This document shows positions 35,476 to 44,240 of a stretch of 64,000 bases of DNA, in pieces. The translations under genes and the position numbers were made by a program. How positions within the stretch are numbered: the first letter of the stretch is position 1; each line of letters starts with the position of its first letter. Source of the DNA: Chryseobacterium sp. JJR-5R (GTDB lineage Bacteria; Bacteroidota; Bacteroidia; Flavobacteriales; Weeksellaceae); NCBI RefSeq assembly GCF_034047335.1, contig NZ_CP139137.1, forward strand, positions 3,906,001-3,970,000, given 5' to 3'. The notes under the pieces are model-generated. The model worked only from the letters and a program-made list of their open reading frames with translations, was not told the origin of the DNA and did no database searches.

Positions 35476-36066
35476 CTAACGTGTAAGGACAATATGATTT
35501 TCATCCATGATTTTTCTCAGGTTGATCAAAGCATAGCGTACACGGCCCAGCGTGGTATTGATGCTCATATTGGTATGGTCTGCTATTTCTTTAAAGCTCA
35601 GCCCGTCAAAAAACCTCAGCTGGATTACTTCCTGCTGGTTCTTAGGCAGGTACTGCAGCATCTTCAACAGGTCATCCTGAATCTGATTGGTCACCAGCTG
35701 GTCTTCGATATTCTCTGAAGGTTCTCTTAACAGATCAAAAATAGAATATTCATCGGTTTCAAAAGTGGTTTCCGAAACTTTGATATTTTTTGATTTTGCC
35801 CTGAAATGGTCAATAATCAGATTATAAGCGATTCTTTTTGCCCAAAGGATGAATTTTCCTTCTTCGTTATAGCGTCCTTCTTTCAGCATAACAATAATTT
35901 TCATGAACGTATCCTGAAAAACATCGTTGGCTAAATCTTCATCATTAATTTTGTAAAAAATGAATGTAAAAAGTTCTCTCTGATGGCGATAAATAAGGGT
36001 TGACAACGCCTCTTCGTCTCCTTTCTGGTAAAGGGAAATTAATAAACTATCCGATTTTGATTTCAT
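35476..36066 (-). CDS. ECF-type RNA polymerase sigma factor
   Basis: This 196-residue sigma-70 family protein has region 2 (DEDLANDVFQDTFMKII, ILWAKRIAYNLIIDHFR) and region 4 (LPKNQQEVIQLRFFDGLS, FKEIADHTNMSINTTLGRV) for -10 and -35 recognition. No anti-sigma gene is adjacent; only a 44-residue frame follows. Regulatory targets cannot be read from the sequence. Confidence 0.93.
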   Translation of the reverse strand: MKSKSDSLLISLYQKGDEEALSTLIYRHQRELFTFIFYKINDEDLANDVFQDTFMKIIVMLKEGRYNEEGKFILWAKRIAYNLIIDHFRAKSKNIKVSETTFETDEYSIFDLLREPSENIEDQLVTNQIQDDLLKMLQYLPKNQQEVIQLRFFDGLSFKEIADHTNMSINTTLGRVRYALINLRKIMDENHIVLTR

Positions 36067-36263
36067 AACTTCTTCTCAATAAATATTTTCGCTGACAAAT
36101 CAGTTTTCAGATATATTATCTGACATCAGCTGTAAATACAAAACAATTCTTCAGAGTAAAGTATAATCAATAGGCGGATACAATTTTCTATGGTGTAAAT
36201 ATAATAAAAATTTAATAACTGTTAACCAATTATTAAATTTTTAAGAGAAAAACTTAAGAAAAA

Positions 36264-36755
36264 TCAATTAAACATGTCATGAATGAATACAGTAGGGATA
36301 TTTAGTGTAAAATTAATATTCAGTCCTTTCAATTCTTTGCCGTTGATACCGCTGTTGCCCACAGGAAAAGCATATCCTCCGGTTAAATCCAGAAGGCCGA
36401 AAAGCGTAACCCCTACTTTAGGGGCAATATATTTGTTGGTAGCCTCTGCGCCCATCAGGAAATAATAGGAATGGTAGAAGTCTACATTTTTCTGAAAATT
36501 TAACAAAACATCGGCAGATACTTTAGGCATGATAGCAAATTTGGAATTTGCGGAGCCCATCATTGCAGAACCTCCCAAACGGTAAATAACATTATCATTG
36601 TTCAGGAAAAGCAGCTTCCCTCCCACATCACCGAAGCTCTGGTTCTGGTATGTATAGCCTACACTGATCATTTTATGCATGGTCAGCTGGGCTTTGGCAA
36701 AAGTGCCGAGAAAAAATAAGGTAAGGACAGTAATGGCAAATCTTGCGTTCTTCAT
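36264..36755 (-). CDS. Small outer-membrane-like protein, hypothetical
   Basis: This 163-residue protein has a signal peptide ending AKAQ (cleavage after about residue 22). The mature part is rich in alternating hydrophobic strands (ISVGYTYQNQ, VGVTLFGLLDLTGGYAFP) and ends with an aromatic residue two positions from the C-terminus, consistent with a small beta-barrel. No named family is recognised. It is separated from metK by the metK terminator. Confidence 0.72.
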   Translation of the reverse strand: MKNARFAITVLTLFFLGTFAKAQLTMHKMISVGYTYQNQSFGDVGGKLLFLNNDNVIYRLGGSAMMGSANSKFAIMPKVSADVLLNFQKNVDFYHSYYFLMGAEATNKYIAPKVGVTLFGLLDLTGGYAFPVGNSGINGKELKGLNINFTLNIPTVFIHDMFN

Positions 36756-36785
36756 CTTCTGATTTATTATGTATATATGTAAAAT

Positions 36786-36820
36786 TAAAAAAAACTGCCT
36801 TACCGGAAAGATAAAGCAGT
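36786..36820 (-). terminator. Rho-independent terminator of metK
   Basis: On the minus strand a 9-bp stem ACTGCTTTA / TAAGGCAGT (36820-36812 and 36802-36794) is followed directly by eight T. It is just past the metK stop and should end the metK transcript before the small outer-membrane gene. Confidence 0.88.
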
Positions 36821-36845
36821 TATTATTTATTGTAAGGCAGGCAGA

Positions 36846-38126
36846 TTAAATTCCGAAAGCGGTTTTAATCTCATCTACTTTGTCCAGTTTTTCCCATGTA
36901 AAAAACTCTAGGCCTTTTAATGTAAGTTCTTTTTTCTGGCCTTTATTGAATGTTTTGTCAGCTACATAGCTCTCTCTTCCCATGTGTCCGTAAGAAGCGG
37001 TTTCCTGATAAATCGGGTTTCTCAGTTTAAGGTTCTGCTCAATAGCATACGGTCTTAAATCAAAAATGGCAGAAACTTTTTTGGCAATTTCCCCGTCATG
37101 AAGATCTACTTTTGAAGTTCCGTAGGTATTGATATACAAACCGCAAGGTTCTGCTACCCCGATAGCATACGAAACCTGTACCAAAACCTCATCAGCCACG
37201 CCTGCAGCTACTAAATTTTTAGCAATATGCCTTGTGGCATAGGCTGCACTCCGGTCTACCTTTGAAGGGTCTTTTCCGGAGAATGCACCTCCGCCGTGAG
37301 CTCCTTTTCCGCCGTAGGTATCCACAATAATCTTTCTTCCGGTAAGGCCTGTATCACCGTGAGGGCCTCCGATAACGAATTTCCCGGTTGGGTTGATATG
37401 ATAGGTAATCTGATCGTTAAATAACCTTTTGATTTCGTCACTCTGCCTCGCAGCGACCCTTGGAATCAGGATATTCTTAATATCTTCACGGATTTTGTTC
37501 AGCATTTCTTCCTCCGTACCGAAATCATCGTGCTGTGTAGAAACTACAATGGAATCAATTCTTACCGGCTTATGGTCATCGGAATATTCAATGGTAACCT
37601 GGCTTTTCGCATCCGGGCGAAGGTAGGTAATTTCTGAATTTTCTCTTCTGATGGCAGAAAGCTCTTTAAGTATTGTATGGGCAAGATCCAGAGCAAGCGG
37701 CATATAGTTAGTCGTTTCATTGGTCGCATACCCGAACATCATTCCCTGGTCACCTGCACCCTGGGCATTTGCTTTGGTTTCAAAAGACTCGTCTGTTACC
37801 TTTCTGTCAACACCCTGGTTGATATCCGGAGACTGCTCGTGAATCGCAGAAATGACACCGCATGAATCACCGTTGAACATATATTCCCCTTTGGTATACC
37901 CGATTCCGTTGATCACATCTCTTGCAATGGTCTGAACGTCCAGGTAAGCGTCAGATTTCACCTCACCGGCCAGCACTACCTGTCCTGTGGTAACAAGGGT
38001 TTCACAGGCTACTTTTGAAGATTGGTCATATGCTAAAAAATGATCGATTAATGCGTCGGAAATCTGATCGGCAATTTTATCCGGATGTCCTTCTGAAACG
38101 GATTCAGACGTAAATAAATAAGACAT
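36846..38126 (-). CDS. metK: S-adenosylmethionine synthetase
   Basis: This 426-residue enzyme makes SAM from methionine and ATP. Motifs visible are [20 protein letters not shown] at the N-terminus, the P-loop-like [18 protein letters not shown], and [11 protein letters not shown] near the C-terminus. Length is as in Bacteroidota MetK (longer than the E. coli 384). The gene is led by a SAM-II-type riboswitch and followed by a strong terminator, so it is a single-gene unit under feedback by its own product. Confidence 0.97.
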   Translation of the reverse strand: MSYLFTSESVSEGHPDKIADQISDALIDHFLAYDQSSKVACETLVTTGQVVLAGEVKSDAYLDVQTIARDVINGIGYTKGEYMFNGDSCGVISAIHEQSPDINQGVDRKVTDESFETKANAQGAGDQGMMFGYATNETTNYMPLALDLAHTILKELSAIRRENSEITYLRPDAKSQVTIEYSDDHKPVRIDSIVVSTQHDDFGTEEEMLNKIREDIKNILIPRVAARQSDEIKRLFNDQITYHINPTGKFVIGGPHGDTGLTGRKIIVDTYGGKGAHGGGAFSGKDPSKVDRSAAYATRHIAKNLVAAGVADEVLVQVSYAIGVAEPCGLYINTYGTSKVDLHDGEIAKKVSAIFDLRPYAIEQNLKLRNPIYQETASYGHMGRESYVADKTFNKGQKKELTLKGLEFFTWEKLDKVDEIKTAFGI

Positions 38127-38197
38127 ATTATTCTATTTGTTTTAGATTAGAATTCACGAAGAAAGTAAGAATATATTGCCGGAAAGTCTAAAAAAGA

Positions 38198-38249
38198 ATA
38201 CTGTTTTAGCATTTTTTTATAGAGGTTGCAATCAGGTCAAATTTCCTCG
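38198..38249 (-). promoter_or_regulatory. SAM-II (SAM-alpha) riboswitch upstream of metK
   Basis: On the minus strand, GAGG pairs with CCTC around a loop ATTTGACCTGATTGCAA (about 38246-38222), followed by an A-rich linker and ATGCTAAAACAG (38212-38201). These match the conserved SAM-II loop and the GCUAAAA pseudoknot strand; loop CTG and TTGC can pair with CAG and GC in the tail. It begins a few bases after a predicted start site and ends about 74 bases before metK. A T6 run follows the pseudoknot strand. Confidence 0.85.
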
Positions 38250-38263
38250 TTTGTAAACACTGG

Positions 38264-38295
38264 CAAATTTAAGTACTATTTTTTTAATACTCAAA
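38264..38295 (-). promoter_or_regulatory. Promoter of metK
   Basis: On the minus strand TTTG (38295-38292) and TAAATTTG (38271-38264) are separated by 20 bases, an excellent match to the Bacteroidota -33/-7 promoter. Transcription would start near 38257, right before the SAM-II element and about 130 bases upstream of the metK ATG. Confidence 0.7.
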
Positions 38296-38358
38296 TTTTT
38301 GCCGGCTAATTATAATTTTCTTCAGATTAACGGTTTATCAGCATGTAACCGTAAATAA

Positions 38359-39309
38359 CTATTGTGGTTTTATGCTTACGAATTCTTTAGGATTTTCGTG
38401 ATAATTTAATTTTTTCTCTAATGAAGTCCTGATGGAATGAGCCAATTCGTCAATAATTTTCTGCTTGAAGGTCGGCTTGTAATAGATGATGCTAATTTCC
38501 CTGTACGGAAAAGGTTTCTTGAATCTGAAGACATTTTTTTTCTGGAGTTCGGAAAGCTGGCTCAGGGCAAGCTCAGGCAAAATACTGATTCCCCCTACTT
38601 TATCCACCATATGTATCAGTGTCTGGATATTTGAAGCCAGGAAGTCGAGGTTTTTAGGCTTCAGCGTATTTTCTTTCAGGTGGCAGATATTTTCAAACTG
38701 GTTTCTCAGGCAGTTTCCTTCTTCCAGCAACCATACTTTTTCTACATTAAGGTCTTCCGGCACTACATAAGCATTCTTTTTGTTGGCTTCAGTATCAGAA
38801 CTGTAAATCATCAGCTCTTCATTAAACAGGAAATCCTGATAGAATTCATCTGCTGCATCATACGGCGTAGAAATAATCCCGGCATCCAGTTCACCGGCTT
38901 TCAAAGCCTTGATGATGTTATCCGTAGTCATTTCCTTTACATTCATCTGGATTTTTGCATTATCTTCCAGAAATTTGAAAATTTCAGTAGGTAAGATAAA
39001 AGATGAAACCGTAGGAATGATCCCGATATTGATAGTTCCTCCTAAAATGTTATTCAGCAGGTTGGCTTTATTCCTCAGCTCATTGACAGCCTCTATAATC
39101 ACCTTGGCCTGATCGATAATCTGAAGTCCTACATCTGTAGTACGGATCGGATGGGTGGTCCTGTCAAAAACCTTTACATCCAGTTCATCCTCAAATTTCT
39201 GTATCATTGCACTTAATGTAGGCTGGGTAATGAAGCAGGCCTGCGCAGCTTTACCAAAGTGTTTGTACTTATCTACAGCGATAAGATATTCCAATTGCTG
39301 AATGTTCAT
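38359..39309 (-). CDS. oxyR: OxyR-like LysR-family hydrogen peroxide regulator
   Basis: This 316-residue LysR regulator has an N-terminal winged helix (NIQQLEYLIAVDKYKHFGKA, TQPTLSAMIQKFEDEL). In the sensor domain LLEEGNCLRNQFENIC has two Cys nine positions apart, as in the OxyR redox pair Cys199/Cys208. It is divergent from the catalase gene with 132 bases between, the classical arrangement for a peroxide sensor and its target. Confidence 0.9.
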   Translation of the reverse strand: MNIQQLEYLIAVDKYKHFGKAAQACFITQPTLSAMIQKFEDELDVKVFDRTTHPIRTTDVGLQIIDQAKVIIEAVNELRNKANLLNNILGGTINIGIIPTVSSFILPTEIFKFLEDNAKIQMNVKEMTTDNIIKALKAGELDAGIISTPYDAADEFYQDFLFNEELMIYSSDTEANKKNAYVVPEDLNVEKVWLLEEGNCLRNQFENICHLKENTLKPKNLDFLASNIQTLIHMVDKVGGISILPELALSQLSELQKKNVFRFKKPFPYREISIIYYKPTFKQKIIDELAHSIRTSLEKKLNYHENPKEFVSIKPQ

Positions 39310-39329
39310 CTGATTAATATTATCTATTA

Positions 39330-39358
39330 CAAAGATATGATGTTTTTGCTTTCAGCAA
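39330..39358 (-). promoter_or_regulatory. Candidate oxyR promoter
   Basis: On the minus strand TTG (39358-39356) and TATCTTTG (39337-39330) are 18 bases apart, close to the Bacteroidota pattern. The -7 box lies about 20 bases before the oxyR ATG, implying a short leader. Confidence 0.45.
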
Positions 39359-39379
39359 TTAAAATTTCAGGTAAATTTG
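39345..39379 (+). promoter_or_regulatory. Candidate katA promoter
   Basis: TTTG (39345-39348) and TAAATTTG (39372-39379) lie 23 bases apart, slightly longer than ideal, as may suit an activator-dependent promoter. It overlaps the divergent oxyR promoter region, so OxyR bound here could act on both. Confidence 0.45.
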
Positions 39380-39441
39380 ACAATCATTACCTTTACGAGA
39401 TCAAATACAATTAATGCCATCATTGATACAGTTATACGCTT

Positions 39442-40929
39442 ATGGATCCTAAAAAACTAACACTGAGCAACGGTGCTCCTTACTTTGAACATCAGGACTC
39501 CCAAACAGCTGGCCCAAGAGGCCCGGTTCTTCTGCAGGATTTTATTTTACAGGAAAATCTTGCACACTTTGTAAGAGAGAGAATCCCGGAGCGGGTGGTA
39601 CATGCCCATGGAAGCGGTGCATACGGAACTTTTACCGTAACACACGACATCAGCCAATATACCAAAGCCAGATTATTTTCAAATGTCGGCAATTCATGCA
39701 GGATGTTCGCCCGTTTTTCCACTGTAGGCGGAGAAAGAGGAAGTGCAGACACGACAAGGGACCCGAGAGGCTTTGCCCTGAAATTTTATACAGAAGACGG
39801 AAACTGGGACCTGGTAGGAAACAACACGCCGGTTTTCTTTATTAAAGATGCCAAGAAATTCCCTGATTTTATCCATACCCAGAAAAGGGTACCGAAAACC
39901 AATCTTAAAAGCGCCGCCATGATGTGGGATTTCTGGAGCCTCAATCCTGAATCTCTTCATCAGGTCCTTATTTTAATGTCAGACCGAGGTACGCCTTACG
40001 GATACAGGCATATGCATGGTTTCGGATCCCATACGTTTTCAATGATCAATGATAAAAATGAAAGAGTGTGGGTAAAATTCCATTTTAAGACAAAGCAGGG
40101 GATTAAGAACTTCTCTGATGAGGAAGCAATGAAAATGGCAGGCGAAAATCCTGATTTTGCACAGGAAGACCTTTGTACTGCTATTGAAGAAGGGAATTTC
40201 CCAAAATGGACCATGTACATCCAGGTCATGACGGAAGAGCAGGCAAGAGATTTCAGATGGAATCCTTTTGATATTACAAAAGTATGGTTCCAGGGGGATT
40301 TCCCGCTAATTGAAGTGGGGGAAATGGAGCTGAATGAAGTTCCTGTAAATTATTTTGCCCACGTAGAGCAATCCATCTTCTCACCCAGCAACCTGATCAA
40401 CGGGATCAGCTTCTCCCCGGACAAAATGCTTCAGGGAAGACTGTTCTCCTATCCTGATGCCCACAGATACAGAGTGGGTGTAAATGCCCACCTTTTGGAG
40501 GTGAACAGATGCCCTTTTGCTGTTAACAATTATCAGCGGGACGGCTTTATGGCAGATTCAAGCCATTATCAGGATAAGCCGAACTATCACCCGAACAGTT
40601 TTGATGATATCACGCCTGACCCTTCCTATAAAAGCTTTGAATATGAGCTTGACAGTGCCCATGTTGCCAGCTACAACAGGAATGAACATGATGACGACCA
40701 TTACACACAGCCGGGCCTGCTGTATTCAAAAGCAATGAATGCTGAACAGAGACAGCATCTGGTAACTAATATCGTGGGAAGCCTGAATAAGATTAAAGGC
40801 CCTAAAAAAGACGAGATTATCAACCGCCAGCTCTGCCATTTCTTCAGAGCTAATATTGAGCTTGGCATGAAAGTAGCTACCCAGCTGAATGTTGTTATTG
40901 ATGCCAATATGATGAATCATTCAAAATAA
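39442..40929 (+). CDS. katA: Catalase (monofunctional heme catalase)
   Basis: This 495-residue clade-3-like small-subunit catalase decomposes hydrogen peroxide. The distal His is in VVHAHGSGAYG and the distal Asn in DLVGNNTPVFF; the proximal Tyr heme ligand is in GRLFSYPDAHRYR. Length is typical for KatA. Divergent oxyR implies peroxide-inducible expression. A T-rich hairpin follows at 40953-40988. Confidence 0.96.
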   Translation: MDPKKLTLSNGAPYFEHQDSQTAGPRGPVLLQDFILQENLAHFVRERIPERVVHAHGSGAYGTFTVTHDISQYTKARLFSNVGNSCRMFARFSTVGGERGSADTTRDPRGFALKFYTEDGNWDLVGNNTPVFFIKDAKKFPDFIHTQKRVPKTNLKSAAMMWDFWSLNPESLHQVLILMSDRGTPYGYRHMHGFGSHTFSMINDKNERVWVKFHFKTKQGIKNFSDEEAMKMAGENPDFAQEDLCTAIEEGNFPKWTMYIQVMTEEQARDFRWNPFDITKVWFQGDFPLIEVGEMELNEVPVNYFAHVEQSIFSPSNLINGISFSPDKMLQGRLFSYPDAHRYRVGVNAHLLEVNRCPFAVNNYQRDGFMADSSHYQDKPNYHPNSFDDITPDPSYKSFEYELDSAHVASYNRNEHDDDHYTQPGLLYSKAMNAEQRQHLVTNIVGSLNKIKGPKKDEIINRQLCHFFRANIELGMKVATQLNVVIDANMMNHSK

Positions 40930-40952
40930 TTATATCTAAGAATAATTTCAGC

Positions 40953-40988
40953 AAAAAGGAAAAAAGTCAATATTTTTTCCTTTTTTTT
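40953..40988 (+). terminator. Terminator after katA
   Basis: A 13-bp A/T-rich stem, AAAAAGGAAAAAA (40953-40965) / TTTTTTCCTTTTT (40973-40985), with a 7-base loop, ends in a T-run. The stem has only two G-C pairs, but the arrangement is that of an intrinsic terminator for katA. Confidence 0.6.
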
Positions 40989-41032
40989 GTAAAAAATTTA
41001 TAATTTGCACGGAATAATATTTTATAGTGAAA

Positions 41033-41800
41033 ATGAGTTACGAAAATATATTATTGAAAAAGGATGGTACTATAGCTTTTATCACCATCAACCGGCCTGA
41101 AAGTCTAAACGCTTTAAATGCCCGGACCATTAATGAACTGAGCTCAGCTTTAGACGGATTTGATGCTGATACTTCCTGCAGGGCAATTATCCTGACAGGA
41201 AGCGGAGAAAAATCTTTTGTTGCCGGAGCAGATATCAAGGAATTCAGTGATTTCGGACAGGAGAAGGCAGAAGAACTTGCCAGAACCGGACAGAATAATT
41301 TGTTTGATAAAATAGAAAATATGACCAAGCCTGTAATTGCAGCCGTTAACGGCTTTGCATTAGGCGGCGGTCTTGAGCTTGCTATGGCATGCCATATCAG
41401 ATATGCATCAGAAAATGCACGGCTGGGACTTCCGGAAGTAACGCTGGGCTTAATTCCCGGTTACGGAGGAACCCAAAGACTGCCTAAACTGGTAGGAAAA
41501 GGCATGGCCAATGAAATGATCTTCTCTGCCAAAATGATTCCTGCTGCGAGAGCGAAGGAAATCGGACTGGTAAATGAAGTGTACCCTATTGAAGAATTAT
41601 TAACCAAAGCAAAAGAACTGGCTGATGTTATTGCCCGCAATTCACCTATGGCAATTTCAAAAGCGATTCATGCTGTTAACCTGTCGGATACAGACCGGGG
41701 TTTTGAAACCGAAATCAGAAGTTTCGGAGAACTTTTTGATCTGGCCGATAAAAAGGAAGGCGTTTCCGCATTTTTAGAAAAAAGAAAGCCCGACTTTTAA
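41033..41800 (+). CDS. Enoyl-CoA hydratase/isomerase family protein
   Basis: This 255-residue crotonase-fold enzyme has the oxyanion-hole segments FVAGADIKEF and ALGGGLELAMAC. It also has both catalytic Glu positions (GLELAMAC and LPEVTLGLIPGYGGTQR), so hydratase activity is likely. It probably acts in fatty acid beta-oxidation or short-chain acyl-CoA breakdown. I chose the ATG at 41033 over the GTG at 41027, which only adds two residues. Confidence 0.92.
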   Translation: MSYENILLKKDGTIAFITINRPESLNALNARTINELSSALDGFDADTSCRAIILTGSGEKSFVAGADIKEFSDFGQEKAEELARTGQNNLFDKIENMTKPVIAAVNGFALGGGLELAMACHIRYASENARLGLPEVTLGLIPGYGGTQRLPKLVGKGMANEMIFSAKMIPAARAKEIGLVNEVYPIEELLTKAKELADVIARNSPMAISKAIHAVNLSDTDRGFETEIRSFGELFDLADKKEGVSAFLEKRKPDF

Positions 41801-41844
41801 TTTTACCTTAATACAAATTATTTCGAAAAAACCAATGCTGCTGT

Positions 41845-42267
41845 ATGAATAAGTTTGATAAAGCTTATCTTAAAATGGCCCTGGAATGGGCAAAACTTTC
41901 CTACTGTAAACGAAAGCAGGTAGGAGCTCTTATCGTAAAAGATAGGATGATTATTTCAGATGGTTACAATGGTACTCCTTCAGGATTTGAAAACTGCTGT
42001 GAGGACAATGAAGGCAAAACACACTGGTACGTGCTGCATGCAGAAGCAAATGCTATTTTAAAACTGGCCGCTTCCACGCAGTCCGCAAAAGATGCCACAC
42101 TGTACTTAACACTCTCCCCGTGCAAAGAATGCAGCAAGCTCATTCTGCAGGCCGGGATTGCCAGACTTGTTTATATTAATGAGTATTCGGATGACGACGG
42201 GATATCATTTTTAAGAAACCATAATATTGAAATAGAGCAGATTTCGGATTATGAACTAAAAAAATAA
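41845..42267 (+). CDS. dCMP/CMP deaminase (zinc cytidine deaminase family)
   Basis: This 140-residue enzyme has the zinc and catalytic motif HAEANAIL and the second zinc site SPCKECSKLI, the dCMP deaminase (ComEB-type) pattern. It would convert dCMP to dUMP and so supply thymidylate synthesis. It lies 10 bases before xerD, suggesting co-transcription. Confidence 0.93.
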   Translation: MNKFDKAYLKMALEWAKLSYCKRKQVGALIVKDRMIISDGYNGTPSGFENCCEDNEGKTHWYVLHAEANAILKLAASTQSAKDATLYLTLSPCKECSKLILQAGIARLVYINEYSDDDGISFLRNHNIEIEQISDYELKK

Positions 42268-42277
42268 CACAACAACC

Positions 42278-43216
42278 ATGACATGGGATGAAAAAATTAA
42301 GGATTTTGAAATCTTTCTTCGCTTCGAAAGAAATTTTTCAGAAAACACGCTTGATGCCTATATACGGGACATCAGAAAGCTGAAAGAATATGCAGAAGAG
42401 GATCTGGACAACATCGGCCCGGATACCATCGGATACGAAAACCTGCAGGAATACATCTTTAACCTTTCCAAACAGAAATTCAGCGAACGGTCTCAGGCCA
42501 GATGGATCTCTTCCATCAAAGCATTTTTCAGGTATCTGATGGAAGATGAGTGCCGTGAAGATAATCCGGCAGCCTTGCTGGAAGGGCCTAAACTGGGGCT
42601 TTATCTTCCGGATACGCTAAGCCTTCCCGATATCAACAAAATCATCAATGCCATTGAACTGAATACGGATCTCGGAAAGAGGAACCACTGTATTATTGAA
42701 GTGCTGTATGGCTGTGGCCTCCGGGTTTCTGAACTGATCGAGCTTAAGATTTCCAACATAAATTTTAAAGAACACTATATTAAAGTGTCCGGAAAGGGAA
42801 ACAAGACCCGTTTTGTTCCTCTGGCAGGTTACACGGCGGAACTGATACAGGGCTATATCAGCGATACGCGTTCAAAAGGCAAAGTAAACAAAAAACATGA
42901 AGACACACTTTTCCTCAACAGCAGGGGAACATCGATGTCCAGGGTTATTGTATTTTTAATTATAAAAGAATTAACGGACAAAGCCGGCGTAAGCAAGAAA
43001 ATTTCACCCCATACATTCAGGCATTCGTTTGCAACCCATCTGCTCCAGAACGGTGCAGACCTCCGATATATCCAGGAAATGCTGGGGCATTCGAGCATTA
43101 CCACTACAGAGATTTATACCCACCTGAAGACAGAAGAGCTGCGGGATGTTATCCTGAGCTACCACCCGAGAAATATTAATCTATCACTTAATGAAAATAC
43201 TGGAATACTGCCCTGA
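42278..43216 (+). CDS. xerD: Site-specific tyrosine recombinase XerD
   Basis: This 312-residue recombinase has an N-terminal SAM-like DNA-binding domain and a catalytic domain. The R-K-H-R-H-Y set is visible: Arg in YGCGLRVSEL, Lys in GKGNKTRFVPL, His and Arg in HTFRHSFATH, His in LGHSSITTTEIY, with the nucleophile Tyr in IYTHL. It resolves chromosome dimers at dif together with XerC. No mobile-element context is seen. It overlaps the Nudix gene by 26 bases. Confidence 0.93.
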   Translation: MTWDEKIKDFEIFLRFERNFSENTLDAYIRDIRKLKEYAEEDLDNIGPDTIGYENLQEYIFNLSKQKFSERSQARWISSIKAFFRYLMEDECREDNPAALLEGPKLGLYLPDTLSLPDINKIINAIELNTDLGKRNHCIIEVLYGCGLRVSELIELKISNINFKEHYIKVSGKGNKTRFVPLAGYTAELIQGYISDTRSKGKVNKKHEDTLFLNSRGTSMSRVIVFLIIKELTDKAGVSKKISPHTFRHSFATHLLQNGADLRYIQEMLGHSSITTTEIYTHLKTEELRDVILSYHPRNINLSLNENTGILP

Positions 43217-43706
43217 CTGCGGCGAAAAATCCTTACACTGGGACGGTGAAAAGAAATGGAGCTGCCCTGTTTGCAATTTCAACCTGTACAACAATGTTGC
43301 CGGGGCCGTAGCCGTGGTGATCAGGCATGATGACGAGGTTTATCTTACCAGAAGGGTGAGAGACCCGAAAAAAGGAAAACTTGATCTTGCCGGCGGATTT
43401 GTGGATCCGAAGGAAAGTGCTGAAGAAGCCTGTAAGAGGGAACTTTTTGAAGAGCTGCAGCTTACCGTTGATATTTCAAAGCTGCGGTACCTCACAAGCC
43501 TTCCGAATGTATACCAGTACAAAGAAATTGATTACCATACGATTGATCTTTTTTACGAGTATCATGTCCCGGAAAAGTTTGAAGTTAATCTTGAAGCCTC
43601 TGAGATTTCAGAAGCTGTCTGGATCCCTTTAAGAGATTTAGCGCTTGAAGACCTGGCATTTGATTCACAGAAGACCTTTTTCAAAGCCTATCTGAACAAG
43701 AATTAA
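43191..43706 (+). CDS. Nudix hydrolase with N-terminal zinc ribbon
   Basis: This 171-residue protein has two CxxC pairs (CPDCGEKS and CPVCNFN) forming a zinc ribbon, followed by a Nudix domain with the box GGFVDPKESAEEACKRELFE and an EEL end. This resembles NudC/ADP-ribose pyrophosphatase-like enzymes that hydrolyse nucleoside diphosphate derivatives. It starts within the end of xerD (26-base overlap). Its exact substrate is not clear. Confidence 0.9.
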   Translation: MKILEYCPDCGEKSLHWDGEKKWSCPVCNFNLYNNVAGAVAVVIRHDDEVYLTRRVRDPKKGKLDLAGGFVDPKESAEEACKRELFEELQLTVDISKLRYLTSLPNVYQYKEIDYHTIDLFYEYHVPEKFEVNLEASEISEAVWIPLRDLALEDLAFDSQKTFFKAYLNKN

Positions 43707-43730
43707 GGAAGACCCTTACAGAATTCATAT

Positions 43731-43770
43731 TAAAAACACCGGTTGCAGCAGCCGGTGTTTTAATTTTAAT
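43731..43770. terminator. Bidirectional terminator between Nudix and heme-binding genes
   Basis: A perfect 10-bp stem AAAACACCGG (43733-43742) / CCGGTGTTTT (43752-43761) with a 9-base loop is flanked by A-rich sequence on the left and T-rich on the right. It can terminate the plus-strand Nudix transcript and the converging minus-strand gene. Confidence 0.87.
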
Positions 43771-43777
43771 ATTCAGA

Positions 43778-44236
43778 TCAGTACGGCTTAGATTTTAAAA
43801 GCCCTTCAAAATACTGTATCAGCAGGATCCTTTCGGCATCAGAAAGGTTGGCTTCCTTGTGATACACAATATATCCCGGCATCGGCATGGTCCTGTTCTG
43901 AAGCGTCTGGACCGCTTTATTCATCATGCTTTCCTTAAGCTCCTGATTATAGTTTTTCCAGACAGAGAAATTCATATGTTCCCGGCCTTCATTGATATGG
44001 CTTTTTACCGACCAGGAAACCGGTGCAATATAAGCGTATTCCGGGTAAACGGTTTCATTGGAATGACAGTCATAACACGCTCCCCGGATCAACTGCGCGA
44101 TTTTATCCGGCGTTTTATGTATATCGATAAAATTCACCTTATGATCCACAGGCTTATTCACTTTGTCTGTTGGAATAAACTGTATCAAAGCAAAACCCAG
44201 CAGGCTCCAGAAGAGTATTTTTTTAAATGTTTTCAT
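43778..44236 (-). CDS. Heme-binding domain-containing protein (c-type heme motif)
   Basis: This 152-residue protein has an N-terminal membrane anchor or signal segment (residues about 6-20) and one CxxCH heme-attachment site (CYDCHS, about residue 54). A later PMPGY segment may give the distal Met ligand. It matches the Bacteroidota haem-binding domain family (PF14376 type) acting in the periplasm. It lies 4 bases after the Ig-like lipoprotein gene. Confidence 0.88.
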   Translation of the reverse strand: MKTFKKILFWSLLGFALIQFIPTDKVNKPVDHKVNFIDIHKTPDKIAQLIRGACYDCHSNETVYPEYAYIAPVSWSVKSHINEGREHMNFSVWKNYNQELKESMMNKAVQTLQNRTMPMPGYIVYHKEANLSDAERILLIQYFEGLLKSKPY

Positions 44237-44240
44237 AGGG

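Noticed and set aside
42278..43216. Tyrosine recombinase as an integrase of a mobile element
   Set aside because: Motifs and length fit chromosomal XerD, neighbours are housekeeping genes, and no attachment repeats or tRNA are adjacent.
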